From contig DULI01000008.1 in the NCBI GenBank assembly GCA_012840445.1, positions 310,001-374,000 of the forward strand: a stretch of DNA of 64,000 nt, in the 5' to 3' direction. The notes under the pieces are model-generated. The model was not told the origin of the DNA. It saw only the letters and a list, made by a program, of their open reading frames with translations, and did not search any database. Origin of the DNA: Clostridiales bacterium. Lineage in GTDB: Bacteria; Bacillota; Clostridia; Oscillospirales; Acutalibacteraceae. Shown here in pieces: positions 7,862-20,305 of the stretch (positions are counted from its first letter, which is position 1; the number at the start of each line of letters is the position of its first letter). Both the position numbers and the translations under genes were made by a program.

Positions 7862-9064
7862 TTATTCGATAACGCTGGTTACAACGCCGGAACCAACGGT
7901 GCGGCCACCTTCACGGATAGCGAAACGAAGACCGGTCTCAATAGCGATAGGAGAAATGAGCTCAACATCCATTTCTACGTTATCGCCAGGCATGCACATT
8001 TCAACACCTTCAGGCAACCTGATAACACCGGTTACGTCGGTAGTTCTAAAATAGAACTGTGGACGATAGTTGTTGAAGAACGGGGTATGGCGGCCGCCTT
8101 CTTCCTTGGTCAGAACATAAACATTGGCATGGAACTTAGTGTGGGGTTTGATTGAGCCAGGTTTGCAGAGAACCTGTCCGCGTTCAATTTCGTTACGCTG
8201 AATACCGCGGAGCAATGCACCAATGTTGTCACCGGCCTGTGCATAGTCAAGAATCTTGCGGAACATCTCAATACCAGTTACAACGGTCTTCTTGCTTTCA
8301 GGAGTCAGACCAACAATTTCAACCTCTTCAGAAAGCTTAAGCTGTCCACGTTCTACCCTACCAGTAGCAACGGTTCCGCGTCCTGTAATGGTGAATACGT
8401 CCTCAACAGGCATAAGGAACGGAAGATCTGCTTTGCGCTCGGGTGTGGGAATGAACTCATCAACAGCGTTCATAAGCTCGATGATGCACTGATATTCAGG
8501 AGCATTGATGTCGGTAGAGCTGGATTCAAGAGCTTTAAGAGCTGAACCTTTGATAATTGGTGTTTCATCACCCGGGAAGTTATATGTGTTGAGCAGTTCA
8601 CGGATTTCCATCTCAACAAGCTCAAGCAGCTCAGGATCGTCAACCTGATCGCACTTGTTCATGAAAACAACAATGTAGGGAACTTCAACCTGACGTGCAA
8701 GCAGAATGTGCTCGCGGGTTTGCGGCATGGGGCCGTCTGCAGCAGATACAACAAGTATAGCGCCGTCCATCTGAGCAGCACCGGTAATCATGTTCTTAAC
8801 ATAGTCAGCGTGTCCGGGGCAGTCAACATGGGCATAGTGACGTTTGTCGGTCTCATACTCAACGTGAGAAGTGTTAATTGTAATTCCACGTTCTCTCTCT
8901 TCAGGAGCTTTATCGATATTGGCATAATCGACGAATTGAGCACTTCCCTTGAAATTGAGAACCTTGGTTATAGCTGCAGTTAATGTGGTTTTTCCATGGT
9001 CAACGTGACCAATGGTGCCAATGTTAACATGGGGTTTAGTACGTTCAAAATGTGCCTTTGCCAT
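7862..9064 (-). CDS. tuf: Elongation factor Tu
   Basis: EF-Tu delivers aminoacyl-tRNA to the ribosomal A site. The 400-residue protein has the P-loop [10 protein letters not shown] near residue 19, [21 protein letters not shown], and NKCD (the usual NKxD motif) in the G domain, then the two beta-barrel domains with [13 protein letters not shown] and the GGRHTPFF region. Length is typical. It is the last gene of the rpsL-rpsG-fusA-tuf unit with a good AGGAGG ribosome binding site, 96 nt after fusA. The G-domain segments look canonical, with no obvious antibiotic-resistance change visible. Confidence 0.98.
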   Translation of the reverse strand: MAKAHFERTKPHVNIGTIGHVDHGKTTLTAAITKVLNFKGSAQFVDYANIDKAPEERERGITINTSHVEYETDKRHYAHVDCPGHADYVKNMITGAAQMDGAILVVSAADGPMPQTREHILLARQVEVPYIVVFMNKCDQVDDPELLELVEMEIRELLNTYNFPGDETPIIKGSALKALESSSTDINAPEYQCIIELMNAVDEFIPTPERKADLPFLMPVEDVFTITGRGTVATGRVERGQLKLSEEVEIVGLTPESKKTVVTGIEMFRKILDYAQAGDNIGALLRGIQRNEIERGQVLCKPGSIKPHTKFHANVYVLTKEEGGRHTPFFNNYRPQFYFRTTDVTGVIRLPEGVEMCMPGDNVEMDVELISPIAIETGLRFAIREGGRTVGSGVVTSVIE

Positions 9065-9160
9065 TGGTGGATTTCCTCCTTTTTATAAATCATAGAATTT
9101 GTGTATGTTCTTGCTATATTTTAGCAAGATAATATTTAAATATCAAGCTTTTTTTATAAT

Positions 9161-11242
9161 TTAGTCTTTTTTGCCTCTGGAACTGATAATCTGTTCAGAT
9201 ATATTCTTGGGGACTTCGGCATAATGGCTTGGCTCCATTACGTATTGGCCGCGTCCTTGCGTTTTGGAACGAAGGTCGGTTGAATAACCGAACATTTCAG
9301 ACAGCGGGACAAAAGCAGTAATCTGCTGTGCACCACTTATGACCTCCATGCCCTGAATCATACCGCGGCGGGAGTTTAGGTCCCCAATTACATCGCCCAT
9401 ATACTCATCAGGCACAGTTACTACAACCTTCATAATCGGCTCTAAAAGTACAGGGTCGGCTTTACGGCATGCCTCTTTAAAGGCCATCGAAGCAGCAATT
9501 TTAAATGCCATTTCGGACGAGTCAACCTCATGATATGAACCATCAAACAGTGTGACCTTCACGTCTACGACATTGTAGCCTGCAAGCACACCTGCCTGCA
9601 TAGCGCCCTGAATACCCGCATCAACTGCAGGAATGTATTCCTTCGGAATAACGCCGCCGACAATATTGTTGATGAATTCATAACCTTTACCAGGTTCGTT
9701 GGGCTCAATCCTGATTTTAACATGTCCGTATTGACCACGTCCGCCCGACTGGCGAGCATATTTGTGATCAACCTCAGCAGACTTGCGTATGGTTTCTTTA
9801 TAGGAAACCTGCGGCTTGCCAACATTAGCCTCAACCTTAAACTCCCTGAAAAGGCGGTCAACAATTATTTCCAAATGGAGCTCACCCATTCCAGCGATAA
9901 TTGTTTGACCAGTTTCCTCGTCAGTATAGAATTTAAATGTCGGGTCTTCTTCGGCAAGCTTTTGCAAAGCAATACCCATCTTTTCCTGGCCGGCCTTGGT
10001 TTTGGGCTCGATTGCTACGCGGATAACCGGTTCCGGAAATTCCATTGACTCGAGAATTACCGGGTGCTGTGGATCACAAAGCGTATCGCCGGTGGTGGTG
10101 TTTTTTAGCCCAACGGCGGCTGCAATATCGCCGGAATAGCAGCAATCGATATCCTGCCTGTGATTGGAATGCATCTGAAGCAATCTGCCCATGCGTTCAT
10201 TTATACTCTTGGTCGCATTGTAAACAGTTGAACCTGCATCAACCTTGCCTGAGTAAACGCGGAAGAAATAAATCTTACCGACATATGGGTCGGTAGCAAT
10301 TTTGAATGCCAGCGCAGAGAATGGTTCGTCATCCGAAGCGTGGCGTTCGACTTCCTCGCCAGTCCTGGGATCTACACCCTTAATAGCAGGAATATCAACC
10401 GGAGACGGCAGAAATTCAACAACAGCATCAAGAAGCTTCTGAACGCCCTTGTTGCGATAAGAAGAACCGCAGGTAACAGGCACCATTGTGTTGGCGATTG
10501 TGGCTTTGCGGATGCATGCTTTAATTTCGTCTATAGAAATTTCTTCGCCGTTAAAATACTTTTCAAGCAGAGTATCATCCTGTTCAGCCACAGCCTCAAT
10601 CAGTTTTCCGCGATATTCTTCGGCAAGATCCTTCATGTCATCAGGAATATCAGTAACCGAAATGTCAACGCCCTTATCGTCGTTGTAAATATAGGCTTTC
10701 ATCTCAATAAGATCGATTACACCTTTGAAGGTTTCTTCCTTGCCTATGGGCAACTGAATCGGAACGGCATTTGCCTTTAACCGGTCCCGCATCATTGTTA
10801 CAACACGGAAAAAGTCTGCACCCATTATATCCATTTTATTAACAAATGCTAAGCGCGGGACCTGGTATTTATCAGCCTGCCTCCAAACCGTTTCAGACTG
10901 AGGCTCTACGCCACCTTTAGCGCAGAAAACCGTAACCGAACCGTCAAGCACGCGAAGGGAACGTTCAACCTCTACAGTAAAGTCAACGTGTCCAGGCGTG
11001 TCAATTATATTAATACGGTGACCTTTCCAAAAACAGGTAGTGGCAGCAGAGGTAATGGTGATACCTCTCTCCTGCTCCTGTTCCATCCAGTCCATGGTCG
11101 CCGTGCCTTCGTGGGTTTCTCCAATCTTATAATTTATACCCGTATAAAACAGGATACGCTCGGTTGTAGTAGTTTTGCCGGCGTCAATATGGGCCATTAT
11201 GCCAATGTTTCTTGTTAGTTCAAGTGGAACCTTTCTCGGCAT
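9161..11242 (-). CDS. fusA: Elongation factor G
   Basis: EF-G drives translocation and, with ribosome recycling factor, ribosome splitting. The 693-residue protein has [15 protein letters not shown] near residue 17, [25 protein letters not shown], and the C-terminal domains with [16 protein letters not shown] and a [29 protein letters not shown] end. It matches canonical EF-G rather than the ribosome-protection TetM-like paralogues, by length and by its position in the str operon between rpsG and tuf. The start ATG is preceded by AGGAGG. Confidence 0.98.
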   Translation of the reverse strand: MPRKVPLELTRNIGIMAHIDAGKTTTTERILFYTGINYKIGETHEGTATMDWMEQEQERGITITSAATTCFWKGHRINIIDTPGHVDFTVEVERSLRVLDGSVTVFCAKGGVEPQSETVWRQADKYQVPRLAFVNKMDIMGADFFRVVTMMRDRLKANAVPIQLPIGKEETFKGVIDLIEMKAYIYNDDKGVDISVTDIPDDMKDLAEEYRGKLIEAVAEQDDTLLEKYFNGEEISIDEIKACIRKATIANTMVPVTCGSSYRNKGVQKLLDAVVEFLPSPVDIPAIKGVDPRTGEEVERHASDDEPFSALAFKIATDPYVGKIYFFRVYSGKVDAGSTVYNATKSINERMGRLLQMHSNHRQDIDCCYSGDIAAAVGLKNTTTGDTLCDPQHPVILESMEFPEPVIRVAIEPKTKAGQEKMGIALQKLAEEDPTFKFYTDEETGQTIIAGMGELHLEIIVDRLFREFKVEANVGKPQVSYKETIRKSAEVDHKYARQSGGRGQYGHVKIRIEPNEPGKGYEFINNIVGGVIPKEYIPAVDAGIQGAMQAGVLAGYNVVDVKVTLFDGSYHEVDSSEMAFKIAASMAFKEACRKADPVLLEPIMKVVVTVPDEYMGDVIGDLNSRRGMIQGMEVISGAQQITAFVPLSEMFGYSTDLRSKTQGRGQYVMEPSHYAEVPKNISEQIISSRGKKD

Positions 11243-11290
11243 TTTATCCTCCTAAAATAAGATACAACTAAAAACACACTATTAACAGCT

Positions 11291-11761
11291 TTACCATCTG
11301 TAGTGGGCAAAAGCCTTGTTGGCTTCAGCCATCTTATGAGTATCTTCACGCTTTTTAACCGCTCCGCCTACACCGTTGACTGCGTCTAATATTTCAGCAG
11401 CAAGCCGTTCTCTCATTGTCTTTTCAGAACGTGCACGGCTGTATTGGACCAGCCAGCGCAAACCGAGGGTCTGGCGTCGTTCCGGGCGAACATCAAAAGG
11501 CACCTGATAGGTGGCACCACCCTTACGGACCGCCTTCACCTCAAGCAACGGCATTACATTTTCCATTGCCTGTTCGAATACTTCGAGCGGATTCTTGCCG
11601 GTTTTTTCTTTAATAATATCGAAAGCGCCGTAAACTATTCTTTGGGCAACTCCCTTTTTGCCGTCCAGCATTACGTTGTTAATCAGGCGTGTGACCAGCT
11701 TTGAGTTGTAAAGCGGATCCGGCAAAACATCGCGTTTGGGCACTGAGCCTCTTCTTGGCAC
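11291..11761 (-). CDS. rpsG: 30S ribosomal protein S7
   Basis: S7 nucleates assembly of the 3' domain of 16S rRNA and lies near the E site. I place the start at GTG 11761, giving a 156-residue protein beginning [20 protein letters not shown], the normal S7 N-terminus and length; AGGAGGG stands about 5 nt upstream. A longer frame beginning at 11857 would add an unrelated 32-residue leader. Conserved S7 blocks [21 protein letters not shown] and [19 protein letters not shown] are present. Neighbours are rpsL upstream and fusA downstream. Confidence 0.97.
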   Translation of the reverse strand: MPRRGSVPKRDVLPDPLYNSKLVTRLINNVMLDGKKGVAQRIVYGAFDIIKEKTGKNPLEVFEQAMENVMPLLEVKAVRKGGATYQVPFDVRPERRQTLGLRWLVQYSRARSEKTMRERLAAEILDAVNGVGGAVKKREDTHKMAEANKAFAHYRW

Positions 11762-11896
11762 TTCACTTCCCTCCTTCACATAAATGATATCATAGGTACT
11801 CGAGCGACAAAACTCCCGTGGCACCAAGCAAGAGGCGAATATATATATAAACGCCACTGCTTGATATTTGCAGCAGGGTTTTCGTCTTTAAAATAA

Positions 11897-12319
11897 TTAC
11901 TTGGCCGATGACTTCGGACGTTTCGCACCATATTTAGAACGTCCCTGCATCCTGTTGGCAACACCCTGGGCGTCAAGGGTTCCCCTGATAATGTGATAAC
12001 GCACACCGGGAAGGTCCTTAACACGGCCACCTCTTATTAGCACTACGCTGTGCTCCTGCAGGTTATGTCCAATTCCAGGAATATAGGCAGTTACCTCAAT
12101 TCCGTTGGAAAGTCTTACCCTGGCAATTTTGCGAAGCGCAGAGTTTGGCTTTTTGGGTGTGGCTGTCTTAACAGTAGTACAAACTCCCCTTTTCTGCGGC
12201 GAGCTAATGTCAATCATCTCGCGCTTCATGGAATTGTATCCCTTTAAAAGCGCAGGGGCCTTGTACTTTTTCTCGACAGTCTTGCGGCCATGGCGAATTA
12301 ACTGATTAAAGGTTGGCAT
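11897..12319 (-). CDS. rpsL: 30S ribosomal protein S12
   Basis: S12 controls decoding accuracy. The 140-residue protein contains the conserved [11 protein letters not shown] and [12 protein letters not shown] segments; both lysines known as streptomycin-resistance positions (Escherichia coli K43 and K88) are wild type. It carries the Firmicutes insertion near the N-terminus (about residues 20-35). It begins the str operon, with a TTGACA promoter about 115 nt upstream and AGGAGG before the ATG. The L7Ae-like gene often found between rpoC and rpsL in Firmicutes is absent. Confidence 0.98.
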   Translation of the reverse strand: MPTFNQLIRHGRKTVEKKYKAPALLKGYNSMKREMIDISSPQKRGVCTTVKTATPKKPNSALRKIARVRLSNGIEVTAYIPGIGHNLQEHSVVLIRGGRVKDLPGVRYHIIRGTLDAQGVANRMQGRSKYGAKRPKSSAK

Positions 12320-12425
12320 GTCACACCTCCTTACATTAAATAATGTATATGACGTAGACGATATACCGCCTGCGTTATATAGCTTAATCCTGCATAATTT
12401 TTATTAATATACCACACAATAATAG

Positions 12426-12455
12426 ATTTTACACCTAAACACCTAAATTTGTCAA
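12426..12455 (-). promoter_or_regulatory. Sigma-A promoter of rpsL-rpsG-fusA-tuf
   Basis: On the minus strand TTGACA (12450-12455) is followed after 18 nt by TAAAAT (12426-12431), about 107 nt before rpsL. No terminator is visible between rpoC and this promoter, so the str genes may be transcribed both from here and by read-through from rpoBC. Confidence 0.7.
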
Positions 12456-12474
12456 TATGAATAATTTTAAAATA

Positions 12475-15400
12475 TCAAACAGTTTCTGCTGTTTGACCAA
12501 TATTATCCTCGGCTAATATCGCATCAATGCTGTTATCGTTTTCATAGCATTTCATGCCCGTTCCCGCAGGAACCAGTTTTCCTATGATTACATTTTCTTT
12601 AAGGCCAAACAGCGGGTCAATCTTGCCTTTTATAGCAGCATCGGTCAATACGCGTGTGGTTTCCTGGAAGGAAGCGGCAGACAGGAAGGACTCGGTAGCC
12701 AAAGAAGCCTTTGTTATACCAAGCAAAGTAGGTTCATAGGTTGCGGGTCTAAGGTTGGTTTCACCTTGCTTAATTCTCTGCCTAATCTTCCTGTTTTCGG
12801 CAAATACCTCTCCACGCTCAACCAAAATTCCAGGCAACAGGTCGGTATCTCCGGGGTCGACAACACGTACCTTCTTCATCATCTGATGTACAATGACCTC
12901 AATATGCTTGTCATTAATGTCAACACCCTGCAGGCGGTATACTCCCTGGATTTCAGAGATAATATAATCCTGAACCGCCTCGGACCCTTTGATTGCCAAA
13001 ATATCGCTGGGATTAATCGCGCCTTCTGTTAAGGGATCGCCTGCTTCTACAGTAGCGCCATCCTTGACAATTATCCTCAGTCCAAAGGGTACCGTATATC
13101 TGCGTTCATCAGCAGCTTCATTGTTGGTAACAATAATGACACGGTTTTTCTTGTCCTCTGTCAGGCGGACAGTTCCAGAAATCTCGGAGATAATTCCGCA
13201 GCGCTTCGGACGCCTTGCCTCAAACAATTCTTCTACACGCGGCAGACCCTGGGTAATATCCTCGGTACTTGCGATACCACCGGTGTGGAAGGTTCTCATA
13301 GTAAGCTGGGTACCAGGCTCTCCGATTGACTGGGCAGCTATAATTCCAACAGCCTCGCCTATAGATACCAGGTCGCCTGTTGCAAGGTTTGCACCATAGC
13401 ACTTCCTGCAAACGCCCTTGTGGCTGTGGCAGTTAAGAATTGAACGTATCTTAACCTTTTTTATACCCGCTTTAATAATCCTTTCGGCATCGCTGTCGGT
13501 AATCATCCGGTCGGTATCCATAAGCAATTCGCCTGTTTCGGGATGATACAGCGGTTCGACAAGAAAACGTCCAACCAAACGGTCATACAGCGGCTCAATC
13601 ATATGGTTGCCGTCTTTAATGTCGTAAACTGTAAGACCTTCGTCGGTTTCGCAGTCGTCCTCACGGACGATAACATCTTGCGCCACGTCAACCAGCCTGC
13701 GGGTAAGATAACCCGAGTCAGCGGTACGAAGCGCCGTATCGGCAAGACCTTTGCGGGCTCCGCGGGATGAAAGGAAATACTCAAGAACGCTAAGGCCTTC
13801 ACGATAGTTGGATTTAATTGGAACCTCAATAACGCGTCCGGCAGTATTCGCGATAAGGCCGCGCATACCGGCAAGCTGCCTTATCTGGCTCATGGAACCG
13901 CGGGCTCCGGAGTCGGCCATCATGAATATGGGATTGAATTCATCCAAATGATTTTTAAGTTTATCTGAAACTTCAATAGTTGTGTTGTTCCAAATATCAA
14001 TAACCAGTCGCAGGCGCTCCTCATTGCTTATAAGACCACGGCGGTAATCTCTGGTTACCTGATCGATCTGTCGTTCGGCCTCTTCAATCAGCTCTTCCTT
14101 TTCAGGAGGAATAACAGCATCGGTGACCGCAATGGTAATAGCGCCTTTTGTGGAATACTTGAAGCCTATGGTCTTAAGATGGTCCAACACCTCGGCAGTA
14201 ACGCTGGTACCGTGAACTTTAATACAACGGTCGATTATCTTCCCAAGCTCGCTCTTGCCGATTTTATTTACCACCTTATTCTCTTTGGGGCCTTTCCACA
14301 TGCTGATCTCAAGTTCCACTTCATTCCCGGGTATAGTCCGGTCAACAAATCCAAGATCCTGTGGAATTGCCTCGTTTAATATTAAAAATCCAACCGTTGT
14401 CTCAACAATCTTGCTAATTGTACCTTCGGGCGTTTCTTTAGACAATCGTACCTTAATCGGTGCATGCAAGCCAACTACGCCGTTTTCATAGGCCATTACG
14501 GCTTCTTCTTTATTTCTGAAGATCTTGCCAGCACCCTTTTCTTTTTCTGACACTATTGTCAAATAGTAAACACCCAATACCATATCCTGTGTAGGAACGG
14601 TAACCGGTTTGCCGTCTGATGGTTTTAACAGGTTATTGGCAGCAAGCATTAAGAATCGGGCTTCTGCTTGCGCCTCAGCAGAGAGCGGAACATGAACCGC
14701 CATCTGGTCGCCGTCAAAGTCGGCATTATATGCTGTACATACAAGCGGATGCAGCTTTAATGCCCTGCCCTCTACCAATACCGGCTCAAAGGCCTGGATA
14801 CCAAGCCTGTGCAGTGTAGGTGCACGGTTTAGCAATACCGGATGGTCCTTAATAACCGTCTCTAATGCGTCCCAAACTTCGGGACTTGCCCGTTCCACCA
14901 TTTTTCTTGCCGACTTGATATTGGCAGCAGCGTTGGTGTCAACCAAACGCTTCATAACAAAGGGCTTAAAGAGTTCCAGCGCCATTTCTTTGGGCAAACC
15001 GCACTGGTAAATCTTTAGTTCAGGTCCTACAACAATAACCGAACGTCCGGAGTAGTCAACACGTTTTCCAAGCAGGTTTTGCCTGAAACGTCCCTGTTTT
15101 CCTTTGAGCATATCAGACAAGGATTTCAACGGACGATTGTTTGGTCCTGTTACCGGCCTGCCGCGGCGGCCGTTGTCGATAAGCGCGTCAACCGCCTCTT
15201 GGAGCATGCGCTTTTCGTTTCTGACAATTATATCCGGGGCTCCAAGTTCAAGCAGCCTCTTTAAGCGGTTATTGCGGTTAATAACCCTTCTGTACAGGTC
15301 ATTTAAGTCGGAGGTGGCAAAACGTCCGCCGTCCAACTGAACCATCGGCCTTAAATCGGGCGGGATTACCGGGATTACGTCCAGAATCATCCATTCCGGC

Positions 15401-16068
15401 CTGTTACCTGACTGGCGAAAAGCTTCCATAACCTCAAGCCGTTTTAATAGCCGAACACGTTTTTGTCCGGTGGCAGTCTCAAGCTGTGCTTTCAGCTCCT
15501 CGCATTCCTTATCAAGGTCAATCTCCTGGAGCAATTTCTTAATAGCCTCAGCACCCATTCCGGCTTCAAAGTCATCTTCATACTTTTCGCGCATTTCCCT
15601 GTACTGCTTTTCGCTAAGCAGCTGTTTTTTTACAAGTGGTGTATTTCCAGGATCTATTACGATATATTGTGAAAAGTACAGCACCTGCTCCAGCAAACGA
15701 GGAGACAAATCCAGCATAAGTCCCATACGCGAAGGAATGGTTTTAAAATACCAGATGTGGGAAACCGGAGCAGCCAGTTCAATAGTACCCATACGCTCAC
15801 GGCGGACTTTTGAGCGTGTTACCTCAACGCCGCAGCGTTCACAAATCTTGCCCTTATATCTGATGCGTTTATATTTTCCGCAATGGCATTCCCAGTCTTT
15901 TGTGGGACCAAATATCCGTTCGCAGAAAAGTCCATCACGTTCGGGTTTTAATGTTCTGTAATTTATAGTTTCAGGCTTTTTAACCTCACCGTAAGACCAA
16001 CTTCTTATTTGTTCAGGAGACGCCAGGCCTATTTTCAGAGCTTCAAATTCAATGGTGTTATTATCCAT
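12475..16068 (-). CDS. rpoC: DNA-directed RNA polymerase subunit beta'
   Basis: The beta' subunit of RNA polymerase. The 1197-residue protein has the catalytic [14 protein letters not shown] block, an N-terminal zinc site ([20 protein letters not shown] read in parts, near residues 60-78), a second zinc site in the C-terminal half ([14 protein letters not shown]), the bridge/trigger region [16 protein letters not shown], and the end block [12 protein letters not shown]. Length fits Clostridia. It starts 16 nt after rpoB in the same operon. Confidence 0.98.
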   Translation of the reverse strand: MDNNTIEFEALKIGLASPEQIRSWSYGEVKKPETINYRTLKPERDGLFCERIFGPTKDWECHCGKYKRIRYKGKICERCGVEVTRSKVRRERMGTIELAAPVSHIWYFKTIPSRMGLMLDLSPRLLEQVLYFSQYIVIDPGNTPLVKKQLLSEKQYREMREKYEDDFEAGMGAEAIKKLLQEIDLDKECEELKAQLETATGQKRVRLLKRLEVMEAFRQSGNRPEWMILDVIPVIPPDLRPMVQLDGGRFATSDLNDLYRRVINRNNRLKRLLELGAPDIIVRNEKRMLQEAVDALIDNGRRGRPVTGPNNRPLKSLSDMLKGKQGRFRQNLLGKRVDYSGRSVIVVGPELKIYQCGLPKEMALELFKPFVMKRLVDTNAAANIKSARKMVERASPEVWDALETVIKDHPVLLNRAPTLHRLGIQAFEPVLVEGRALKLHPLVCTAYNADFDGDQMAVHVPLSAEAQAEARFLMLAANNLLKPSDGKPVTVPTQDMVLGVYYLTIVSEKEKGAGKIFRNKEEAVMAYENGVVGLHAPIKVRLSKETPEGTISKIVETTVGFLILNEAIPQDLGFVDRTIPGNEVELEISMWKGPKENKVVNKIGKSELGKIIDRCIKVHGTSVTAEVLDHLKTIGFKYSTKGAITIAVTDAVIPPEKEELIEEAERQIDQVTRDYRRGLISNEERLRLVIDIWNNTTIEVSDKLKNHLDEFNPIFMMADSGARGSMSQIRQLAGMRGLIANTAGRVIEVPIKSNYREGLSVLEYFLSSRGARKGLADTALRTADSGYLTRRLVDVAQDVIVREDDCETDEGLTVYDIKDGNHMIEPLYDRLVGRFLVEPLYHPETGELLMDTDRMITDSDAERIIKAGIKKVKIRSILNCHSHKGVCRKCYGANLATGDLVSIGEAVGIIAAQSIGEPGTQLTMRTFHTGGIASTEDITQGLPRVEELFEARRPKRCGIISEISGTVRLTEDKKNRVIIVTNNEAADERRYTVPFGLRIIVKDGATVEAGDPLTEGAINPSDILAIKGSEAVQDYIISEIQGVYRLQGVDINDKHIEVIVHQMMKKVRVVDPGDTDLLPGILVERGEVFAENRKIRQRIKQGETNLRPATYEPTLLGITKASLATESFLSAASFQETTRVLTDAAIKGKIDPLFGLKENVIIGKLVPAGTGMKCYENDNSIDAILAEDNIGQTAETV

Positions 16069-16084
16069 ATACGTTCCCTCTCCC

Positions 16085-19000
16085 TTAAATTAAATCATCG
16101 ATGAGATCATTGTCGATAGTCTTCATAATATCCTCTACATCGTCAATATCATCAAAATCGGCAATGTCATCACTATCTTCATCGATATAATCATCGCTTT
16201 CGTCTTCAGTAATACCAAAGCCGGTTAAATCCTCAGTAACATCAACCTGAGAATCCTCTTCTCCCTCAAAGCCCTGAGGGGCAAGCCCAATATCATCGTC
16301 GTCAAAGGAATGTTTAAGGTCAACTTCGTTATTGTTGCTGTCAAGTACCTTAACATCAAGGCACAGCGACTGCAATTCTTTAATCAATACCTTAAACGAC
16401 TCAGGCACACCGGGTTTCGGAACATTCTGCCCTTTGACAATTGCCTCGTAGTTCTTCACACGGCCTACGACATCGTCCGACTTGACGGTCAGAATTTCCT
16501 GCAGGGTATATGCTGCACCGTAAGCCTCAAGTGCCCAAACCTCCATTTCACCAAACCTTTGACCACCAAACTGGGCTTTACCGCCAAGTGGCTGTTGTGT
16601 AACAAGTGAGTATGGGCCTGTGGAACGTGCATGGATTTTGTCGTCAACCAGATGATGGAGTTTAAGGTAGTACATATAACCTACCGTAACAGGATTATCG
16701 AACGGTTCACCTGTACGTCCGTCATACAGGGTCATCTTGCCGTCCTCATTAAATCCTGCCATTTTCAGACATTCCCTGATATCGGATTCATGTGCGCCGT
16801 CAAAAACAGGCGTACAGATTTTCCAGCCCAGAGCTTTGGCGGCGTAGCCTAAGTGAACTTCCAAAATCTGGCCAAGATTCATACGTGAAGGAACACCTAA
16901 GGGATTGAGGACTACATCAAGCGGGGTTCCGTCAGGCAGGAAGGGCATATCTTCAACCGGTAGAATCCTTGAAATAACACCCTTGTTTCCGTGGCGTCCT
17001 GCCATTTTATCTCCAACAGAAATCTTACGTTTTTGCGCAATATAGCATCTTACAACCACATTGACGCCAGGATTTAACTCAGCCGAGTTTTCCCTTGTAA
17101 ACACCTTGACATCGACAACCGTGCCGTATGCACCGTGGGGCACGCGCAGCGAGCTATCCCTTACCTCTCTGGCTTTCTCGCCGAATATTGCGCGAAGAAG
17201 CCTCTCCTCTGCGGTCAGTTCGGTCTCGCCTTTTGGGGTAACCTTACCGACTAAGATGTCTCCAGCCCTTACCTCCGCGCCTATACGGATAATTCCACGC
17301 TCGTCAAGATCTTTAAGCGCGTCCTCGCCTACGTTTGGGATGTCCCTGGTTATTTCCTCAGGGCCAAGTTTTGTGTCCCTGGCCTCGATTTCATACTCCT
17401 CAATATGGATAGATGTATACACATCTTCGGTAACAAGCCGTTCGCTGATCAAAACCGCATCCTCGTAGTTATATCCCTCCCACGGCATAAAACCAATCAG
17501 CACATTCTTTCCTAGGCTGATTTCACCGTTGCAGGTAGCTGGGCCGTCGGCTATAACCTCGTCCTTTTCGACCCTCTGGCCAACCGATACAATCGGCTTC
17601 TGATTAATGCAGGTTCCATGGTTGGAACGCAGGAAATTAATCAGCTTGTATTCATCGATCTCACCGCTGTCGGTGCGGACCTTGATATGGTCCGCCGACA
17701 CCTCAATTACCTCTCCGGCATTTTTGGCCATAACCACAACACCGGAATCTATCGCGGCTTTATATTCCATTCCTGTTCCCACAATCGGGCTTTCGGTTTT
17801 AAGCAGCGGCACTGCCTGCTTCTGCATGTTGGACCCCATAAGGGCGCGGTTAGTATCGTCGTTTTCAAGGAATGGTATCATGGCGGTTGCAACCGAAACA
17901 ACCATTTTGGGAGATACATCCATAAAATCGGCTTTCTCCGCCTCAATCGACAAGAATTCGTCCCTATAACGGGCACTGACTTTCTTGTTTTTAAATCTTC
18001 CGTTCTCATCCAACGGTTCGTTAGCCTGGGCAATAATATAATCATCCTCGACATCAGCGGTCATGTAAACGACCTCGTCGAGTACCCTTCCTGTTTTCTT
18101 GTCAACCTTTCTGAATGGAGCTTCGATGAATCCGTACTCGTTTATCTTGGCAAATGTGGCCAAATAAGAAATCAGTCCGATATTAGGACCTTCAGGAGTC
18201 TCAATGGGACACATGCGTCCATAGTGGCTGTAGTGAACGTCGCGAACCTCGAAACCGGCCCTGTCACGGGACAGACCTCCGGGTCCTAAAGCAGACAAGC
18301 GCCTTTTATGGGTAAGTTCCGAAAGCGGATTGGTCTGGTCCATAAACTGCGAAAGCGGTGATGACCCGAAAAACTCTTTAATTGCCGCGACAACCGGACG
18401 AATGTTGATCAATGACTGGGGTGTAAGAACATCCATATCCTGAGCCTGAAGTGTCATTCTTTCGCGGATCACGCGCTCCATGCGCGCAAAGCCAATCCTG
18501 AACTGGTTCTGCAGCAGTTCGCCCACGGAACGGACGCGGCGATTGCCCAAATGGTCAATATCATCGATGCTGCCGATACCATGAGGCAATCCTAAAAGAT
18601 AGTTTACAGAAGCAAATATGTCTTCGAGAGTGATATGTTTTGGTATCAGGTTGTCTATATTATCAATAATTGCTTGCTTTATTTCCTCTTGGCTTGAATT
18701 GTTTTCAAGAATTTCTTTTAATACCTTGAAGGAAACCTTTTCGTTAATTTTAAGGTCACTAATGTCAAAATCAATGAAATTCTCAATATCAACCATTCCA
18801 TTGGATATAACCTTAATCTCGGAACGGTTTCCTTCGTGGTCCATCACATCAAGGTAAACTTCACTGACACCTTTGCTCTGAAGTTCGTAAGCACGCTCTC
18901 TGGAAAGCAGTTCACCGGCTTCGGCAATAATCTCACCGGTCATGGGATCCGCCACAGGACGTGCAAGCGTTTTGCCTGCGATCCGGTTTGCCAGCGCCAG

Positions 19001-19846
19001 CTTTTTGTTGTATTTATAACGGCCCACTTTAGAAAGGTCATAGCGCCTTGCATCAAAAAACAAAGATGACAAATGGCTTTGAGCGCCCTCAACAGTAAAT
19101 GGCTCACCGGGGCGCAGCCTTTTATATACTTCAAGAAGTGCCTCTTCAATGTTATGGGAAGTGTCTTTGTCGAGTGTTACTAATAACCTTGTATCTTCGC
19201 CTAAAAGTTCTTTTATGCTTTCGTTGTTCTCAACACCCAACGCACGAATAAAGGTGGTTATCGGGATTTTCCTGTTTTTATCTATTTTTATATAAATAAT
19301 TTCATTCTGATCGGTTTCATATTCGAGTCGGGCGCCACGGTTAGGTATTATCGTGGCATTAAACAATTTTTTGCCTGTTTTATCTAGGGTAACATCAAAA
19401 TAAACTCCGGGTGAACGTACAAGCTGGGAAACTATTACGCGCTCAGCACCATTGATAATGAAGGTTCCCGTTTCGGTCATTATCGGGAAATCGCCCATAA
19501 AGACTTCGCTTTCTTTTATTTCGCCGGTTTCTTTATTTAGCAGCTGAGCACGAACACGTAGAGGAGCAGCATAAGTAGTGTCTTTTTCTTTGCATTCCAT
19601 TACGCTATATTTTGGCTCATCATCTAACTTATAATCGATAAAATTCAAAACCAGGTTTCCGGTATAGTCGGTAATGGAAGACACTTCTTTAAATACCTCT
19701 TTAAGCCCCTCTTCAAGGAACCAACGGTAAGAATCCTTCTGAACTTTAATGAGGTTGGGGACATCTATAACCTCATTGTTTTTGGAAAAGCTCATCCGGA
19801 CATTATTACCGAGCAGGACAGGCTTTACCTTTACGGTTGACACCAT
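16085..19846 (-). CDS. rpoB: DNA-directed RNA polymerase subunit beta
   Basis: The beta subunit of RNA polymerase, 1253 residues. The rifampicin-binding cluster reads [24 protein letters not shown], read here in parts and wild type at the common resistance positions. Other landmarks are [17 protein letters not shown], the [15 protein letters not shown] active-site block and [24 protein letters not shown] near the C-terminus. The C-terminal tail of about 70 residues is strikingly acidic (runs of D and E), a common clostridial feature. rplJ-rplL do not lie directly upstream; instead an unrelated plus-strand gene does. Confidence 0.98.
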   Translation of the reverse strand: MVSTVKVKPVLLGNNVRMSFSKNNEVIDVPNLIKVQKDSYRWFLEEGLKEVFKEVSSITDYTGNLVLNFIDYKLDDEPKYSVMECKEKDTTYAAPLRVRAQLLNKETGEIKESEVFMGDFPIMTETGTFIINGAERVIVSQLVRSPGVYFDVTLDKTGKKLFNATIIPNRGARLEYETDQNEIIYIKIDKNRKIPITTFIRALGVENNESIKELLGEDTRLLVTLDKDTSHNIEEALLEVYKRLRPGEPFTVEGAQSHLSSLFFDARRYDLSKVGRYKYNKKLALANRIAGKTLARPVADPMTGEIIAEAGELLSRERAYELQSKGVSEVYLDVMDHEGNRSEIKVISNGMVDIENFIDFDISDLKINEKVSFKVLKEILENNSSQEEIKQAIIDNIDNLIPKHITLEDIFASVNYLLGLPHGIGSIDDIDHLGNRRVRSVGELLQNQFRIGFARMERVIRERMTLQAQDMDVLTPQSLINIRPVVAAIKEFFGSSPLSQFMDQTNPLSELTHKRRLSALGPGGLSRDRAGFEVRDVHYSHYGRMCPIETPEGPNIGLISYLATFAKINEYGFIEAPFRKVDKKTGRVLDEVVYMTADVEDDYIIAQANEPLDENGRFKNKKVSARYRDEFLSIEAEKADFMDVSPKMVVSVATAMIPFLENDDTNRALMGSNMQKQAVPLLKTESPIVGTGMEYKAAIDSGVVVMAKNAGEVIEVSADHIKVRTDSGEIDEYKLINFLRSNHGTCINQKPIVSVGQRVEKDEVIADGPATCNGEISLGKNVLIGFMPWEGYNYEDAVLISERLVTEDVYTSIHIEEYEIEARDTKLGPEEITRDIPNVGEDALKDLDERGIIRIGAEVRAGDILVGKVTPKGETELTAEERLLRAIFGEKAREVRDSSLRVPHGAYGTVVDVKVFTRENSAELNPGVNVVVRCYIAQKRKISVGDKMAGRHGNKGVISRILPVEDMPFLPDGTPLDVVLNPLGVPSRMNLGQILEVHLGYAAKALGWKICTPVFDGAHESDIRECLKMAGFNEDGKMTLYDGRTGEPFDNPVTVGYMYYLKLHHLVDDKIHARSTGPYSLVTQQPLGGKAQFGGQRFGEMEVWALEAYGAAYTLQEILTVKSDDVVGRVKNYEAIVKGQNVPKPGVPESFKVLIKELQSLCLDVKVLDSNNNEVDLKHSFDDDDIGLAPQGFEGEEDSQVDVTEDLTGFGITEDESDDYIDEDSDDIADFDDIDDVEDIMKTIDNDLIDDLI

Positions 19847-19970
19847 ATACTTTAATCACTCCTTAAAATAATACACCCGGGAAATTTACGCTTGATTTAT
19901 TTCCCAATATGCTTTATAATACACAGGAAAGATTATATGAGCATATTCCCCCATGATTATGCAGTATTTA

Positions 19971-19999
19971 ATTATACTATCATAAAAATCCATAGTCAA
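19971..19999 (-). promoter_or_regulatory. Sigma-A promoter of rpoBC
   Basis: On the minus strand TTGACT (19994-19999), a 17-nt spacer and TATAAT (19971-19976), a near-perfect sigma-A promoter. It implies a leader of about 118 nt before rpoB, so rpoBC has its own promoter independent of any upstream ribosomal protein genes. Confidence 0.8.
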
Positions 20000-20061
20000 G
20001 CATATATTTAAAATTTTTCTAAATTTATACTTAATTTGCTGTATTAATATTGTAAAAAGAT

Positions 20062-20086
20062 AAGCAAGCGATTCCGCCGCTTGCTT
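20062..20086. terminator. Terminator-like hairpin between the rpoB and lectin-peptidase promoters
   Basis: A 9-bp perfect stem (AAGCAAGCG and its complement) with a 7-nt loop, followed on the plus strand by TTTTTATATTT; the minus-strand tail also has five Ts after four bases. It lies upstream of both divergent promoters, so it cannot be the end of either neighbouring gene. Confidence 0.62.
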
Positions 20087-20212
20087 TTTATATTTATCAC
20101 AAAATATAATAATTTTTTTATTTACACTTTACAACAAATGTGAAGATTTTATACTTTTTAATCTAAAACTGTACTTGGTTTTGTGTGTTATCGATGAAAT
20201 TTATTAATTTTG

Positions 20213-20241
20213 TTGACAGATTTTGTAATATATGTTTAAAT
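20213..20241 (+). promoter_or_regulatory. Probable sigma-A promoter of the lectin-peptidase gene
   Basis: TTGACA (20213-20218), a 17-nt spacer, TTAAAT (20236-20241), with TG one base before the -10 (extended -10). It implies a leader of about 58 nt that contains the complementary element at 20261-20279. Confidence 0.55.
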
Positions 20242-20260
20242 ATGGATAAATCTAGCAAAA

Positions 20261-20279
20261 GTTTTGGCCGGATATCTTT
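20261..20279 (+). repeat. Left arm of a UTR-spanning inverted repeat
   Basis: The core GGCCGGATATCTTT (20266-20279) is perfectly complementary to 21726-21739 beyond the gene's stop. As RNA the pairing extends five more pairs upstream (two of them G-U), giving 19 pairs between the 5' and 3' untranslated regions of the same transcript. The arm ends 8 nt before the AAGGAGG ribosome binding site. Confidence 0.75.
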
Positions 20280-20305
20280 CTAAAAAGAAGGAGGAAGAGA
20301 TATTT

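Noticed and set aside
9110-9128. A 7-bp hairpin in the fusA-tuf spacer
   Set aside because: It has no T-run on the minus strand and so is not a terminator; it may be a processing site but there is no evidence.
11762-11857. A 32-codon extension of S7
   Set aside because: S7 proteins start MPRRG; GTG at 11761 with AGGAGGG gives the standard 156 residues.
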